Assembly (NCBI GenBank): GCA_016712035.1
Contig: JADJRT010000009.1
Span: forward strand, 1-64,000
Direction of reading: 5' to 3'
Length of the DNA: 64,000 nt
Source of the DNA: Flammeovirgaceae bacterium
GTDB lineage: Bacteria; Bacteroidota; Bacteroidia; Cytophagales; Cyclobacteriaceae
In this document: positions 47,152-56,667 of the stretch, in pieces
Numbering within the stretch: the first letter of the stretch is position 1
Layout of the letters: each line of letters starts with the position of its first letter
Made by a program: the position numbers and the translations under genes
The notes under the pieces: generated by a model
What the model was told of the DNA's origin: nothing
Database searches by the model: none
The model's input: only the letters and a program-made list of their open reading frames with translations

Positions 47152-47933
47152 TGCCTAACAGAAAAGTTCATGGCGATAAACTCACAGCGTTTCTGGATGC
47201 TAAGGTTGAACAGTACAACTCGTTGGATTTTATTGCACTTGATCCTATTTCCATCCCGCATCAGTTTTCGAAAAGACAGGATATAGAAATCGCTGGGTTT
47301 CTGGCTGCAACCCTGGCGTGGGGTCAACGGGTAACCATAATTAATAAATGCAAGGAGTTATTGCAGATGATGGGCAATACGCCCCACGATTTTTTACTTC
47401 ATCATACCCTCAGCGATCTTAAGTCAATTGAACATTTTAAACACCGAACATTTAATACAACTGATACTTTGTATTTTATTGAATCGCTATCATCCTATTA
47501 CAAAAAACATGACTCCTTAGAGGATGCGTTTGTTGTACCAACAACAGACACTACTATAGAAGTTGGACTGATTAACTTTCACAAGATTTTTTTTAGTCTT
47601 CCAGATTTTCCTACACGTACATGTAAGCATGTTTCTACGCCAATTCGTAAATCGGCTTGTAAAAGGTTAAGTATGTTTTTACGGTGGATGGTTAGACAAG
47701 ATGATAAGGGCGTTGATTTTGGAATCTGGAAGCGGATCTCGCCTTCGCAACTTGTTTGTCCTTGCGATGTGCATGTAGAACGTGTTGCAAGAAAGTTGAA
47801 CCTAATCTCCCGCAAGGGAATGAATTGGCAAACTGCACTTGAGTTAACCTCAAATCTGCGAAAGCTTGATCCGGTTGATCCTGTAAAGTACGATTTTGCG
47901 CTTTTTGGATTAGGGATTATGGAGCGCTATTAG
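47151..47933 (+). CDS. TIGR02757 family protein (DUF2400)
   Basis: 260 aa, intact. Family features: DPISIPHQFSKRQDIEIAGFL, ATLAWGQRVTIINKCKELL, RWMVRQDDKGVDFGIW, and CPCDVHVERVARKLNL. The family is widespread in Bacteroidota and spirochaetes, with a helical fold distantly like HhH DNA-glycosylases, but without a proven activity. It overlaps the OmpA-like gene by one base, so it is the last gene of the DUF4905-LysM-OmpA run. Confidence 0.9.
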   Translation: MPNRKVHGDKLTAFLDAKVEQYNSLDFIALDPISIPHQFSKRQDIEIAGFLAATLAWGQRVTIINKCKELLQMMGNTPHDFLLHHTLSDLKSIEHFKHRTFNTTDTLYFIESLSSYYKKHDSLEDAFVVPTTDTTIEVGLINFHKIFFSLPDFPTRTCKHVSTPIRKSACKRLSMFLRWMVRQDDKGVDFGIWKRISPSQLVCPCDVHVERVARKLNLISRKGMNWQTALELTSNLRKLDPVDPVKYDFALFGLGIMERY

Positions 47934-48017
47934 TTTTTATTAAAATATGACGAGCGGTTATTTAACTCTTGGTAAAATAGTTTTACCTTAAACCTTCGTT
48001 TCAACTTAATGTAAACT

Positions 48018-49731
48018 ATGAATTTGAATATCGATGCTCAAACAGAAAATACCTACGATGCCATTGTAGTAGGTACCGGAATTAGTGGCGGATGGGCCGC
48101 CAAAGAACTGTCTGAAAAGGTCTTAAAACATTAGTACTGGAAAGAGGTCGTGATGTTAAACATCCCGATTATCCTACCGCAACTAAAGATCCTTGGCAGA
48201 TACCGAATGGTGACAGGCCCACGCAGGAGATATTAAAGAACCAAAGCGTACAGAATCGTACGGGTTACACCGTTCGTCCATCGACAGCGCACTGGTTCGT
48301 TAATGATGTTGAAAATCCATACAGCGAGAAAGAAGGAAAGCGTTTCGACTGGATGCGTGGGTATCATGTGGGGGTCGCTCTATTATGTGGGGCCGCCAAA
48401 GCTATCGCTTGGGTGATATGGATTTTGAGGCTAATGCCAAAGATGGTATTGCTATTGATTGGCCGGTTCGCTATAAAGAAATTGCTCCGTGGTACGAGTA
48501 TGTAGAAACTTTTGCTGGCATTAGTGGTCAGGCAGAAAATCTCCCTCAGTTGCCGGATAGCAAATTTCTTCCACCCATGGATTTAAACTGCGTGGAGAAA
48601 GAATTGAAAAAATCCATGATGGATAAGTTTGGCCGGATGTTAACCATTGGTCGCGTAGCGCACGTAACCGGCCCTCTTGGACATAATCAGAGTCCACAAC
48701 GGGGCTCCTGCCAGTACAGAAACCTTTGTAGCCGAGGATGCCCTTACGGTGGATACTTTAGCAGTAATGCATGCACCCTTCCATCGGGTGAACGCTCAGG
48801 CAATATGACGTTGCGAGCAAACTCAATTGTATACGAATTAATTTACGATGAGCAAAAGGGAAAAGCAACCGGTGTTAAAGTTTTGGATTCTGAGACTGGA
48901 GAAACCGTGGAATATTATGCCAAAGTAATTTTCCTTTGCGCCTCAACGATGGGTTCAGCCTTTATCATGTTAAACTCCGTTTCAAATCGATTCCCGAATG
49001 GCTTTGGTAATGATAGTGGTGAATTAGGCCACAACATTATGGATCACCATTTAGGCGTTGGTGCCGGTGGACAGATGGAAGGTTTTGAAGATCAATATTT
49101 TTATGGACGTAGGGCTAATGGAGTTTATATTCCCCGCTTCCGCAACATTGGAAAAGACAAACGTGATTACCTGCGTGGTTTTGGGTATCAGGGAGGAGGC
49201 AGTCGCCAAAGCTGGTCGAGTTTAGTAGCCGAGATGAGCATTGGTGCTGATTTAAAAAGTGCAGCCACCACACCAGGAGCCTGGAGTATCGGTCTCGGTG
49301 GATTTGGTGAAATTTTACCGGATCACTCAAACCAGGTTACCATCAATCGCGACTTGAAGGACAAGTATGGTTTGCCAACGCTGTTGTTTGATACAGAGTT
49401 TAAAGACAATGATTATAAGATGCGCATAGACATGGCAAACGATGCAGCCGAAATGTTGGAGGCAGCAGGAGCAAAGAATGTGCAGTCTTACGATCGGAAA
49501 TCACAACATGGTATTGGTTTGGGTATTCACGAAATGGGTACCGCGCGCATGGGTAAGGACCCTAAAACATCGGTACTAAATAAATACAATCAGGTACATG
49601 CCTGTAAAAATGTTTTTGTTACCGATGGCTCGTTTATGACTTCTGCTGCGTGCGTAAATCCATCGCTAACCTATATGGCATTTACGGCACGGGCCGCAGA
49701 CTATGCGGTAAATGAATTAAAAAAAAGGTAA
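48018..49731 (+). CDS. GMC family oxidoreductase (membrane-bound sugar/alcohol dehydrogenase type), two frameshifts
   Basis: About 571 residues after joining. FAD-binding motif VGTGISGGWAAKEL near residue 18, then LKTLVLERGRDVKHPDYP. Breaks at 48121 (one G short before LKTLVLERG) and at 48370 (G5 where G6 is needed for YHVGGRSIMWGRQ); both are homopolymer deletions. The C-terminal part has HEMGTARMG and NVFVTDGSFMTSAACVNPSLTYMAFTAR, the GMC_oxred_C catalytic region. A CRGCPYGGYFSSN-like cysteine pair (QYRNLCSRGCPYGG) fits the FAD/Fe-S gluconate- or glucoside-3-dehydrogenase type. Followed 21 bp later by its subunit 3. Confidence 0.9.
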
Positions 49732-49752
49732 CTTGTAACAGCTAAATATTGA

Positions 49753-50352
49753 ATGAAAATGAATCAACTCATCGATAGAAGAGAGGCCCTTCGCAAAACA
49801 GCTTTGCTGATGGGCGCGGCAGTGTCGGCATCGGCACTCACAGGTATTCTGCAAGGATGCAAAGCCACTCCGGAGCTTACATACACGCCAGTGTTTTTCA
49901 ATGCTGATCAGGCAACGTTGGTAAGCGAAGTAGCGGATATTATTATTCCGAGAACCGATACGCCCGGTGCGAAAGATGCCGGTGTACCCGGATTTATCGA
50001 CACCATGCTAAAGGATTGCTATGCAAAAGAAGATCAGGATAATTTTCTTGCAGGCCTGGCATCGTTCGATGAAGAAGCAAAGACCGCTTATGGAGACAGC
50101 TTTATTTATTGTAAGCCAGAGCAACAACTGGAATTCGTAACCAAGGTGCATGCGTCTGCCTTAACAGAAGCCAAGGCAAATAGAGAGGCCAAGCGACCAT
50201 TTATATTAATGGCCAAAGAACTTACGTTACTCGGATTCTTTACATCAGAGCCGGGCGCTACACAAGTATTGCAATATGTTGCTGTTCCCGGATCGTATAA
50301 AGGATGTATTCCTTTAGCCGAAGCGGGTAATGGAAAGACCTGGGCGACCTAA
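49753..50352 (+). CDS. Gluconate 2-dehydrogenase subunit 3 family protein
   Basis: 199 aa. Twin-arginine start (DRREALRKTALLMG) with a possible lipobox (LQGC), so exported with or ahead of its partner. Family segment SEVADIIIPRTDTPGAKDAGVPGF, then KELTLLGFFTSEPGATQVLQY. In this family the small subunit accompanies the GMC flavoprotein encoded just upstream and is needed for its export or maturation. A cytochrome c subunit is not next to them, so the electron acceptor lies elsewhere. A strong terminator follows. Confidence 0.92.
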   Translation: MKMNQLIDRREALRKTALLMGAAVSASALTGILQGCKATPELTYTPVFFNADQATLVSEVADIIIPRTDTPGAKDAGVPGFIDTMLKDCYAKEDQDNFLAGLASFDEEAKTAYGDSFIYCKPEQQLEFVTKVHASALTEAKANREAKRPFILMAKELTLLGFFTSEPGATQVLQYVAVPGSYKGCIPLAEAGNGKTWAT

Positions 50353-50371
50353 CCTGTTAATAGTTGAAATA

Positions 50372-50407
50372 AAAAGGAAAGGCATCTGTACGGATGCCTT
50401 TCCTTTT
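50372..50407. terminator. Rho-independent terminator after the dehydrogenase operon
   Basis: Perfect 15-base arms AAAAGGAAAGGCATC (50372-50386) and GATGCCTTTCCTTTT (50393-50407), 6-base loop, ending in a T tract. The A tract on the left lets it also serve the convergent minus-strand gene. Confidence 0.85.
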
Positions 50408-50435
50408 GTAGAGAACTTTTTAATTTGAATAGATT

Positions 50436-50963
50436 TTAATATCCAACAGTAGCTCGTTTCTGGAACAGTGGTCGTAAAATTGTACGGTCCAACAAAACCA
50501 AAGCTAGGCCAAGATTTAAAAAGATAATGCTGTTAACTAAAATCTTTCCATTAAATGGAACGGAAAAGGAGGGAAGCGTCATCCATTTATTTTTCAAGGG
50601 CGTTGCATCAACCAACAAGGTAGTTTGGGTTTGATCAAAGGCGCCATTCGATAGCAAGACTAACGCCAGCCCGGATGCGATAATAACACCAATCAATAAC
50701 AATAGTCCCTTGCGTGGTGAGAACGTGACCGAAGGGCGCACGGTTAGCCCTGCCATCACTTTTTGGGTAAAGGTTTTTGAAGGGATTTCAATTACGGCCC
50801 TCCTTTTCAAAAAGCGTTGGATGGTCTCTTGTACCTCCATTTCATTTTTTAATAATTGATTTTCCTGAAGTTCAATCTCCAGCTTTTCCTTCTTAGAAAG
50901 CTCTAAAGTACCCTCCAGGTACTTGAGTATTTCTTCTCCTTTTTCAGGTGATAGCTTATTCAT
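50436..50963 (-). CDS. Putative anti-sigma factor (single-pass membrane protein)
   Basis: 175 aa. Cytoplasmic N-terminal part (1-85), rich in Glu/Lys, with LSPEKGEEILKYLEGTLELS and LQENQLLKNEMEV, one strong helix at about 88-107 (LLLLIGVIIASGLALVLL) and another hydrophobic stretch at about 143-160. It begins 3 bp after the ECF sigma gene on the same strand, the usual position of an anti-sigma protein. No zinc-binding H-x3-C-x2-C motif, so it is not a ZAS type. Assigned by context. Confidence 0.6.
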   Translation of the reverse strand: MNKLSPEKGEEILKYLEGTLELSKKEKLEIELQENQLLKNEMEVQETIQRFLKRRAVIEIPSKTFTQKVMAGLTVRPSVTFSPRKGLLLLIGVIIASGLALVLLSNGAFDQTQTTLLVDATPLKNKWMTLPSFSVPFNGKILVNSIIFLNLGLALVLLDRTILRPLFQKRATVGY

Positions 50964-50966
50964 ACC

Positions 50967-51526
50967 CTATAAAGTTAATGCTTCTTTTTTTAAAATACCT
51001 TTTAATTCATCGCCCAAGCGTAAACGAGCCCTGTGGATTCTGACCTTTATGGTATTTACATTTTGGTCCATCATAGCGGCTACTTCTTCCATCGAGAACT
51101 CTTTCATATAGTAGAGTTGTATAGCCAGTCGGTCGGCCTCATTTAGCTTAGTCATGGCCTGCGAAATAAAAATCTCTTTATCCTCTTGTTCTGATTGGTG
51201 ATCGGCATGCTCTGAATATTCGATAATACTGTTTTCGATGCTTTGAAAAGCAGGTTTGGTTTTTCGTTTATAGCTTATGGCCGTGTTAAATACAATTCTG
51301 TAAAGCCAGGTGCTAAACTTAGCCTGCCGGTTAAATGATTTTAGGTATTGATACGCTTTTATGAAACCATCTTGCGCGGCTTCTTCCGCCTCGGGTCTAT
51401 TCACCAGGATTTTCATAGCAATAGTAAATGCATAGCTCTTATACTTGTCCACTAGGGTAGCGTATAAGGATGTTTCTCCGCCAGTATTTTATCAATAAGT
51501 ACGTTTTCTTCTTCCAATGTGATCAC
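50967..51526 (-). CDS. ECF-type RNA polymerase sigma factor, N-terminus frameshifted
   Basis: The visible frame (161 aa from 51452) lacks most of region 2.1. Reading upstream in another frame gives EEENVLIDKILAEKHPYTL immediately before VDKYKSYAFTIAMKIL, so an indel near 51455-51462 splits the gene; the start is GTG 51526 or TTG 51517. Region 2: EEAAQDGFIKAYQYLKSF and FSTWLYRIVFNTA. Region 4: LPLYYMKEFSMEEVAAMM-like segment (IQLYYMKEFSMEEVAAMM) and NTIKVRIHRARLRL. It directs transcription of an unknown regulon, probably including its own operon and perhaps the divergent DUF6249 gene. Confidence 0.87.
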
Positions 51527-51673
51527 GCCTCTTTGACGCTGATTTTCTAGGGAAGTTACACAATATCAATCTATGGATATGGATCGGTCGAATCCTGGTG
51601 TTTAAAATTTTAAGTTTTTCTGTAACCGGAGCAAGGTGAGCAGCGTCATAGGGGCAAATTAATATATAAGATT

Positions 51674-52033
51674 ATGGACGAAAATCAGATTATAATTCCT
51701 GCGTTGGGCATCATGCTGCCTATTATCATAACATTAGGAGCCTTTGTCATGGTTGTTTATATCCGTAAGTACGATAATATCGAGCGGATGGCTATAATAG
51801 AAAAAGGGATAAACCCCGATCTCTTTAAGAAGGAGCGCTCCACTTCGGGTATCTTGAGTGCCGCACTTTTATTTATGGGCGGTGGCTTGGGTCTGCTTAT
51901 AGGTTATTGGTTAGACAGAGCCTTTGATATGGAAGAAGTGGCTTACTTTTCTATGATTTTCATCTTTGGCGGTTTAGGCCTCGGGCTTGCCTATCTTATT
52001 GAGGAAAAGAAATCTAAAGGGGCAGGAAATTAA
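51674..52033 (+). CDS. DUF6249-like small membrane protein
   Basis: 119 aa. Three hydrophobic segments (about 8-28, 57-80, 90-110) with MAIIEKGINPDLF between the first two, a pattern of the Bacteroidota family I know as DUF6249. It is divergent from an ECF sigma factor and its likely anti-sigma protein, a frequent arrangement, which suggests it is part of that stress-response module. No enzymatic motif. Confidence 0.7.
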   Translation: MDENQIIIPALGIMLPIIITLGAFVMVVYIRKYDNIERMAIIEKGINPDLFKKERSTSGILSAALLFMGGGLGLLIGYWLDRAFDMEEVAYFSMIFIFGGLGLGLAYLIEEKKSKGAGN

Positions 52034-52050
52034 TCCATCGGATTATTAGC

Positions 52051-52086
52051 AAGAAGTTGTTTTGAGGTGACTTGAAACAACTTCTT
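52051..52086. terminator. Bidirectional terminator between convergent genes
   Basis: Perfect 12-base arms AAGAAGTTGTTT (52051-52062) and AAACAACTTCTT (52075-52086), 12-base loop, T-rich on the right. Between the DUF6249 gene and the convergent DASS transporter. Confidence 0.75.
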
Positions 52087-52090
52087 TCAT

Positions 52091-53562
52091 TCAGTAGATC
52101 CAGCTAATGAAAGTTTTAGCAAACCAATAGATAATGACTACAGAAATCAGGTTCATGACAATACCGGCACGCATCATGTCTTTCACCTTCATGTGCCCGC
52201 TGGAGAATACAATGGCATTTGGTGGTGTAGCCACCGGAAACATAAAAGCCATGCTAGCTCCAAAAGTAATAGGCATCCCAATCAATATCGGGTCTAATCC
52301 CAGGTTAACGGCAATCCCAAAAACTACAGGAATGAAAATCTGGATAAGCGCCACATTACTCATTAACTCGGTAAGGAATACGGAAGTTGTAATCAATCCT
52401 AATAGAAGCAAGTTTGCAGAAGTGCTTTGTTCGGCAATGGCCGCCCCAAAGGCTTGAATAATTCCAGCACTCGATAAGCCTTGCGCCAGGCAGAGTCCTC
52501 CGCCAAACAGAATTAAAATTCCCCATGCTAATTTTTCAGTATCTCTCCAATGAAGAAGAAACTTGAATTCTTTTAGACTACTGGGAATAATGAACATGAG
52601 TGCACCACCCGCCATGGCAATGTTCGTGTCATTGAAAATATCTTTGCCTATGAGAAGATTGAGGGCTTGCTGAAAGATCCACAATGAAGAGGTGAGACCA
52701 AAAATCATCAGTACCAACTTTTCTTCTTTGCGCATGGTTCCTAATTCGCCTAACTTCTTTTTTATAAGTGTATCGGCTCCATGAATCTTTTTAAGATGAT
52801 TTGGAAAAATAATTCGGGTGATAACAAAGTAACATAATGTAAGTAGCAGTACGCTAAGCGGTACGCCAATCAGCATCCATTTACCAAAATGTATTTTTTG
52901 GTGATAGAATTGATCTAATAGTCCAACAAAAACAACATTAGGTGGAGTACCAATGATTGTCGCAATACCTCCAATATTGGCGGCATAGGCAATTACAAGC
53001 ATCACGCCAATGCCAAAATTCCGTTCGCCTATAGATGTGGTTTCGGGTGTATTACCTTTTCTGTACTAAGAAGTTTTATCACCGATACTGCTATTGGCAG
53101 CATCCTCATGGCGGTGGCGGTATTGCTTATCCACATGCTGATAAACCCGGTAGCAATTAAAAAGCCCAGAATAATTCCGTTTCCGGATGTCCCGGTTAGT
53201 TTAATCAGGTTGAGTGCAATGCGTTCGTGTAACCGGTGTTTTTCAAGTCCTAAGGCAAGCATAAATCCGCCCATAAAGAGAAATATGATAGGGCTCGCAT
53301 AGGGTGCCGCTGCTTCACTCATTTTCATTACCTCGAGAAAAGGGAAGAGGATAAGTGGAAGAAGCGCAGTGACAGGCACGGGAGCGGCCTCACTAATCCA
53401 CCAGACAATCATCCATGCAGCCACAGCTAGAACTTTATTGGCTCCTGGAGAAATTAAATTGGGGTTAACCAAAAACAAGATACTCAGGAATACTACAGGG
53501 CCTGCTATAAAGCCAAATTGTCTAACGGTATTCGAACCCGACTTTTTACTTTCTTCCATCAA
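52091..53562 (-). CDS. SLC13/DASS-family sodium-coupled anion symporter, one frameshift
   Basis: About 490 residues after joining. Eleven or so helices. Signature motifs: WWISEAAPVPVTALLPLILFP near the N-terminus, MWISNTATAMRMLP (SNT motif, first substrate/Na+ site), IGGIATIIGTPPNVVF, TELMSNVALIQIFIPV (second SNT-like site), and FMFPVATPPNAIVFSSG. The frame breaks near 53045: one more G gives STEKGNTPETTSIGERNFGIGVML. It probably imports dicarboxylates or sulfate; the exact substrate is not determined. Confidence 0.9.
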
Positions 53563-53685
53563 TAGTTAAAGATCAAATACCTCATCAAAGTAGAGATTCA
53601 AAGAAGCTATTACAAATATTGTTTTACCGAATATAAAAATAGCGAGATGGATGGTCTCGCTAGGGTACGTGTACTAAAACTGATA

Positions 53686-53949
53686 TTATTGACCGCTTTC
53701 GGTTGGCGCCTTGGGGTTGGCGGGTTTCACAACAATGGTGCGGCCATCCAATTCGGTTTCATTCAATCCGGCAATGGCTTGTTTTCCCTCATCTTCATTG
53801 GGCATTTCTACAAAGCCAAATCCTTTGGATCTTCCGGTGTCGCGATCTTTAACAATTTTTGCAGAGGCCACTTCGCCAAACTTCGCAAAGGCGGCCTGAA
53901 GTTCCTCTGAGCGAGTCTTAAAATTCAATCGGGCTACGAAAATGTTCAT
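53686..53949 (-). CDS. RNA-binding protein with one RRM domain
   Basis: About 87 aa from ATG 53949. The open frame extends to 54018, but the RRM begins at MNIFVARLNF, so the inner start is preferred. RNP-2 is IFVARL and RNP-1 is KGFGFVEM; the fold covers the whole protein and is followed by a short Pro/Thr tail. Such single-RRM proteins are common in Bacteroidota and cyanobacteria and bind RNA, often as abundant cold-induced chaperones. Confidence 0.93.
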   Translation of the reverse strand: MNIFVARLNFKTRSEELQAAFAKFGEVASAKIVKDRDTGRSKGFGFVEMPNEDEGKQAIAGLNETELDGRTIVVKPANPKAPTESGQ

Positions 53950-54072
53950 AATGCGATAAAAATTTAATGTGAAATTTGATTGCGAATGACTTAAAAGGAT
54001 AGTTTTTAACCAATTCATCTACAAAATAGAAATTTATCTCAATACTTTCAACGCCAATAAGTGGAGGTAGCC

Positions 54073-55722
54073 TTATCGGATCATTTCGCGGGCATTTTCG
54101 AGCGCTAAAGCGGATGGATTTGCACCACCTATCATTTGAGCAATTTCTGTAATGCGGTCATTTTCGGTTAGTTTTTTCATGGCAGTCATGGAGCGGGCTT
54201 CCCGATTATCCTTGTAAACAAAAAAGTGCGCATCTGCCTTGGCAGCAATTTGCGGAAGGTGACTGATAGAAATAATCTGATGACGTTTAGCAATCTCTTT
54301 CATGCGATTGCCTAATTGAATGGCTATTTCACCCGATACGCCACTATCAATTTCATCAAGAATAAGTGTCGGAAGATTGGCTTTCTCTGCCATTATATAT
54401 TTAATACTAAACATCACCCTTGAAAACTCACCTCCGGAAGCAACCTGCGCAAGGGGTTGTGGCGGTACGCCTTTATTGGCACTAAAAAGTATTTCAATCG
54501 TATCGATTCCTCGTACCCCCGCGGTCACAAGGGTATGATCTATAGACAACACGGCATTAGGGATACCCAACTCCTTCAATAAAAGTGTGAGTTGTTTGGT
54601 AAGAGGCGTAAATGTTTTTTGTCGGGATTGACTCAGATTTTTGGCGACCGTATTGAGTTCGTTTTCAGCTCGAATAACTTCTTGTTTGAATTGGCTCAAT
54701 AATTCATCCAGGTTGGTAGTCTTATCTGCTTTAATTTGCAGTGCATCACGCAAAGTAATTAATTGCAAAACACCTTGTAGCCGGTGTTTATGTTGCAGTT
54801 GATAAAGTAAACTAACACGCTCTCGGACTTGCTCAGCCCGCAAAGGCTCAAATTCTATATTTTCTTCTACCTGTTCAATTTCCTGAAGAATATCCGTCAT
54901 TTCTAGTCGCGCACTCTCTATTCGCTGAAATAAATTTTGATAGGTGGAGGAGTACGTGCTGATGGTTTGAAATTGAGTGCGAATAGAGGATAGGGCTGAA
55001 GTAACCGAATAGTCAGATCTTCCCAATTGTTCGATAATCGCGTTAAACTGAGTTTTAATTTCTTCAGCATGTTCCTGAATCTTTAATTCTGATTCGAGTT
55101 TTTCAAGTTCACCTTCGTTTAAATCGGCTTTAACAAGTTCTTCTAGCTGAAATGAAATAAAGTCAGCTTCACTTTTTAGGGCAACAGATTCTGCATTTAA
55201 TTGATCGTAAGCCTGCCGTGCATCACAATACTTTTTCCAACACACGTCATAACTTTTCTTAAGTTCTAGATTGCCGGCAAACGAATCGATCAGGTTAAGC
55301 TGAAAAAGTTTATTTCCTAATTCAAGGGTTTCGTGTTGCGAGTGAATATCCATCAGTCTGGATCCGATCCTTCGCATCACCTCCAATGTAACAGGGGTAT
55401 CATTAATGAATGCGCGGCTTTTTCCTGAGGGATTTACTTCTCTACGGATAATGGTTTGATTCTGGAAGTCGAGATTTTCTGATTCAAAGAGATCGTTAAG
55501 TCGATACTGAGAAATCTCAAAAACACCTTCAGTAACACACTTCTCATTTTCGTCCCAAAGAGTCTTACTATCAGCCCTATTACCCAACAATAATCCTATG
55601 GCCCCCAACATGATGGACTTTCCGGCACCGGTTTCCCCCGTAATCACATTTAGATTAGCCGAAGGGGCAAACTCGAGGTGTTTAATTAATGCGTAATTTT
55701 TTATGGTAAGATGAGTGAGCAT
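54073..55722 (-). CDS. recN: DNA repair protein RecN
   Basis: 549 aa, full length and intact. SMC-like: Walker A GETGAGKS (29-36), long coiled-coil arms at about 160-370 with the hinge-like middle, ABC signature LAQVASGGEFSRVMFSIKYI, Walker B LPTLILDEIDSGVSG, and the C-terminal H-loop IISISHLPQIAAKAD. It acts in double-strand-break repair by holding DNA ends and fits functionally with addAB elsewhere in the window. Last gene of the run from bamD; the 51-bp gap from porD leaves room for a separate promoter. Confidence 0.97.
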   Translation of the reverse strand: MLTHLTIKNYALIKHLEFAPSANLNVITGETGAGKSIMLGAIGLLLGNRADSKTLWDENEKCVTEGVFEISQYRLNDLFESENLDFQNQTIIRREVNPSGKSRAFINDTPVTLEVMRRIGSRLMDIHSQHETLELGNKLFQLNLIDSFAGNLELKKSYDVCWKKYCDARQAYDQLNAESVALKSEADFISFQLEELVKADLNEGELEKLESELKIQEHAEEIKTQFNAIIEQLGRSDYSVTSALSSIRTQFQTISTYSSTYQNLFQRIESARLEMTDILQEIEQVEENIEFEPLRAEQVRERVSLLYQLQHKHRLQGVLQLITLRDALQIKADKTTNLDELLSQFKQEVIRAENELNTVAKNLSQSRQKTFTPLTKQLTLLLKELGIPNAVLSIDHTLVTAGVRGIDTIEILFSANKGVPPQPLAQVASGGEFSRVMFSIKYIMAEKANLPTLILDEIDSGVSGEIAIQLGNRMKEIAKRHQIISISHLPQIAAKADAHFFVYKDNREARSMTAMKKLTENDRITEIAQMIGGANPSALALENAREMIR

Positions 55723-55773
55723 CCGTTTCTGGAAATGAACCTGTAAATTAATTACTGGCCTCTTAGAAAGTAA

Positions 55774-56667
55774 CTAGTTAGAAACGATTTTTTGATAAAT
55801 ATTTCTACGTGGGTCGATGGTGGAGAGAATGTCATACGCTTCTCTTCGGATTGTTAGACTTCCCTCAGAAAATATACTCACCAATTCGGTTGCTTTCGCA
55901 TCTAAAAAGGTGATCACAAAAATAGAACTTGGATAAATTGTCCAGACCTTTTTTAAATTCTTTAATACTTCGAGTAATATTTCGCGGCTTTGATCGGGCG
56001 TTTTATCAAATGTATCTAATGCCAATCTATGGTAGCGGTAGGTGTTTTTTCGTAATTCCACCATCTGTGGGTTATTGAGATTTTCTAGAAGAGCATATCG
56101 ATTTCGATTGTTTCCCAAAGCAGCCCAACCGGCCCGGTTGGCGGGTTGCGCATTGTTTACAACAATCAAAGCTTTTTGCACATAGTTATTACCGCCCATT
56201 TCACTAAAGGAATCATAATCGAGAGCAAGTACTACATACGCGTAAAAGGCCAGCATAGAAGTGAGGTTGCTGATGTACGTATTGTCGTTATACTCGAGGG
56301 GTAAGGATTCGATATATTCAAAACTCCATTCGCGATCGGCAAAATTAAAGAGTACCGTTTCGTAATTGCTACCAAAGACAGGTCGTGCTGCAGTAATCTG
56401 AGCACTGGCTTCAAAGTTACCAATCGAGGGCATCTCACTGATATTGATGAAAAGTGTACCGTTTATCTTTTCATAATTTTTATACGAATCATTGGACCAC
56501 TTACGGGTATTCAAAAAATTGGCGAATGAGCGCTCCATGTCTTTGAATACGGCCTTATCTGTAGTTTGAATTTGATCCGAGTTAATGGTTACCTTAAAGT
56601 TTAACTCTTGAGCAATGCTTGCACCGGCCACAAAAAAAAGAAAAGAAGCAAAACAGATTCTACCCAT
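55774..56667 (-). CDS. porD: DUF4835 family protein, type IX secretion PorD-like
   Basis: 297 aa. Signal peptide at about 1-19 (LFFVAGASIAQ). The mature part begins LNFKVTINSDQIQTTDKAVF, characteristic of DUF4835, and continues with TRKWSNDSYKNYEKINGTLFI and FYAYVVLALDYDSF. The family is annotated as PorD of the T9SS in Bacteroidota. Its start overlaps the coaBC stop by 8 bp, so it is coupled to a cofactor-biosynthesis gene. With the sorting-domain protein at 59133-59848 it indicates that this organism has a T9SS. Confidence 0.85.
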   Translation of the reverse strand: MGRICFASFLFFVAGASIAQELNFKVTINSDQIQTTDKAVFKDMERSFANFLNTRKWSNDSYKNYEKINGTLFINISEMPSIGNFEASAQITAARPVFGSNYETVLFNFADREWSFEYIESLPLEYNDNTYISNLTSMLAFYAYVVLALDYDSFSEMGGNNYVQKALIVVNNAQPANRAGWAALGNNRNRYALLENLNNPQMVELRKNTYRYHRLALDTFDKTPDQSREILLEVLKNLKKVWTIYPSSIFVITFLDAKATELVSIFSEGSLTIRREAYDILSTIDPRRNIYQKIVSN

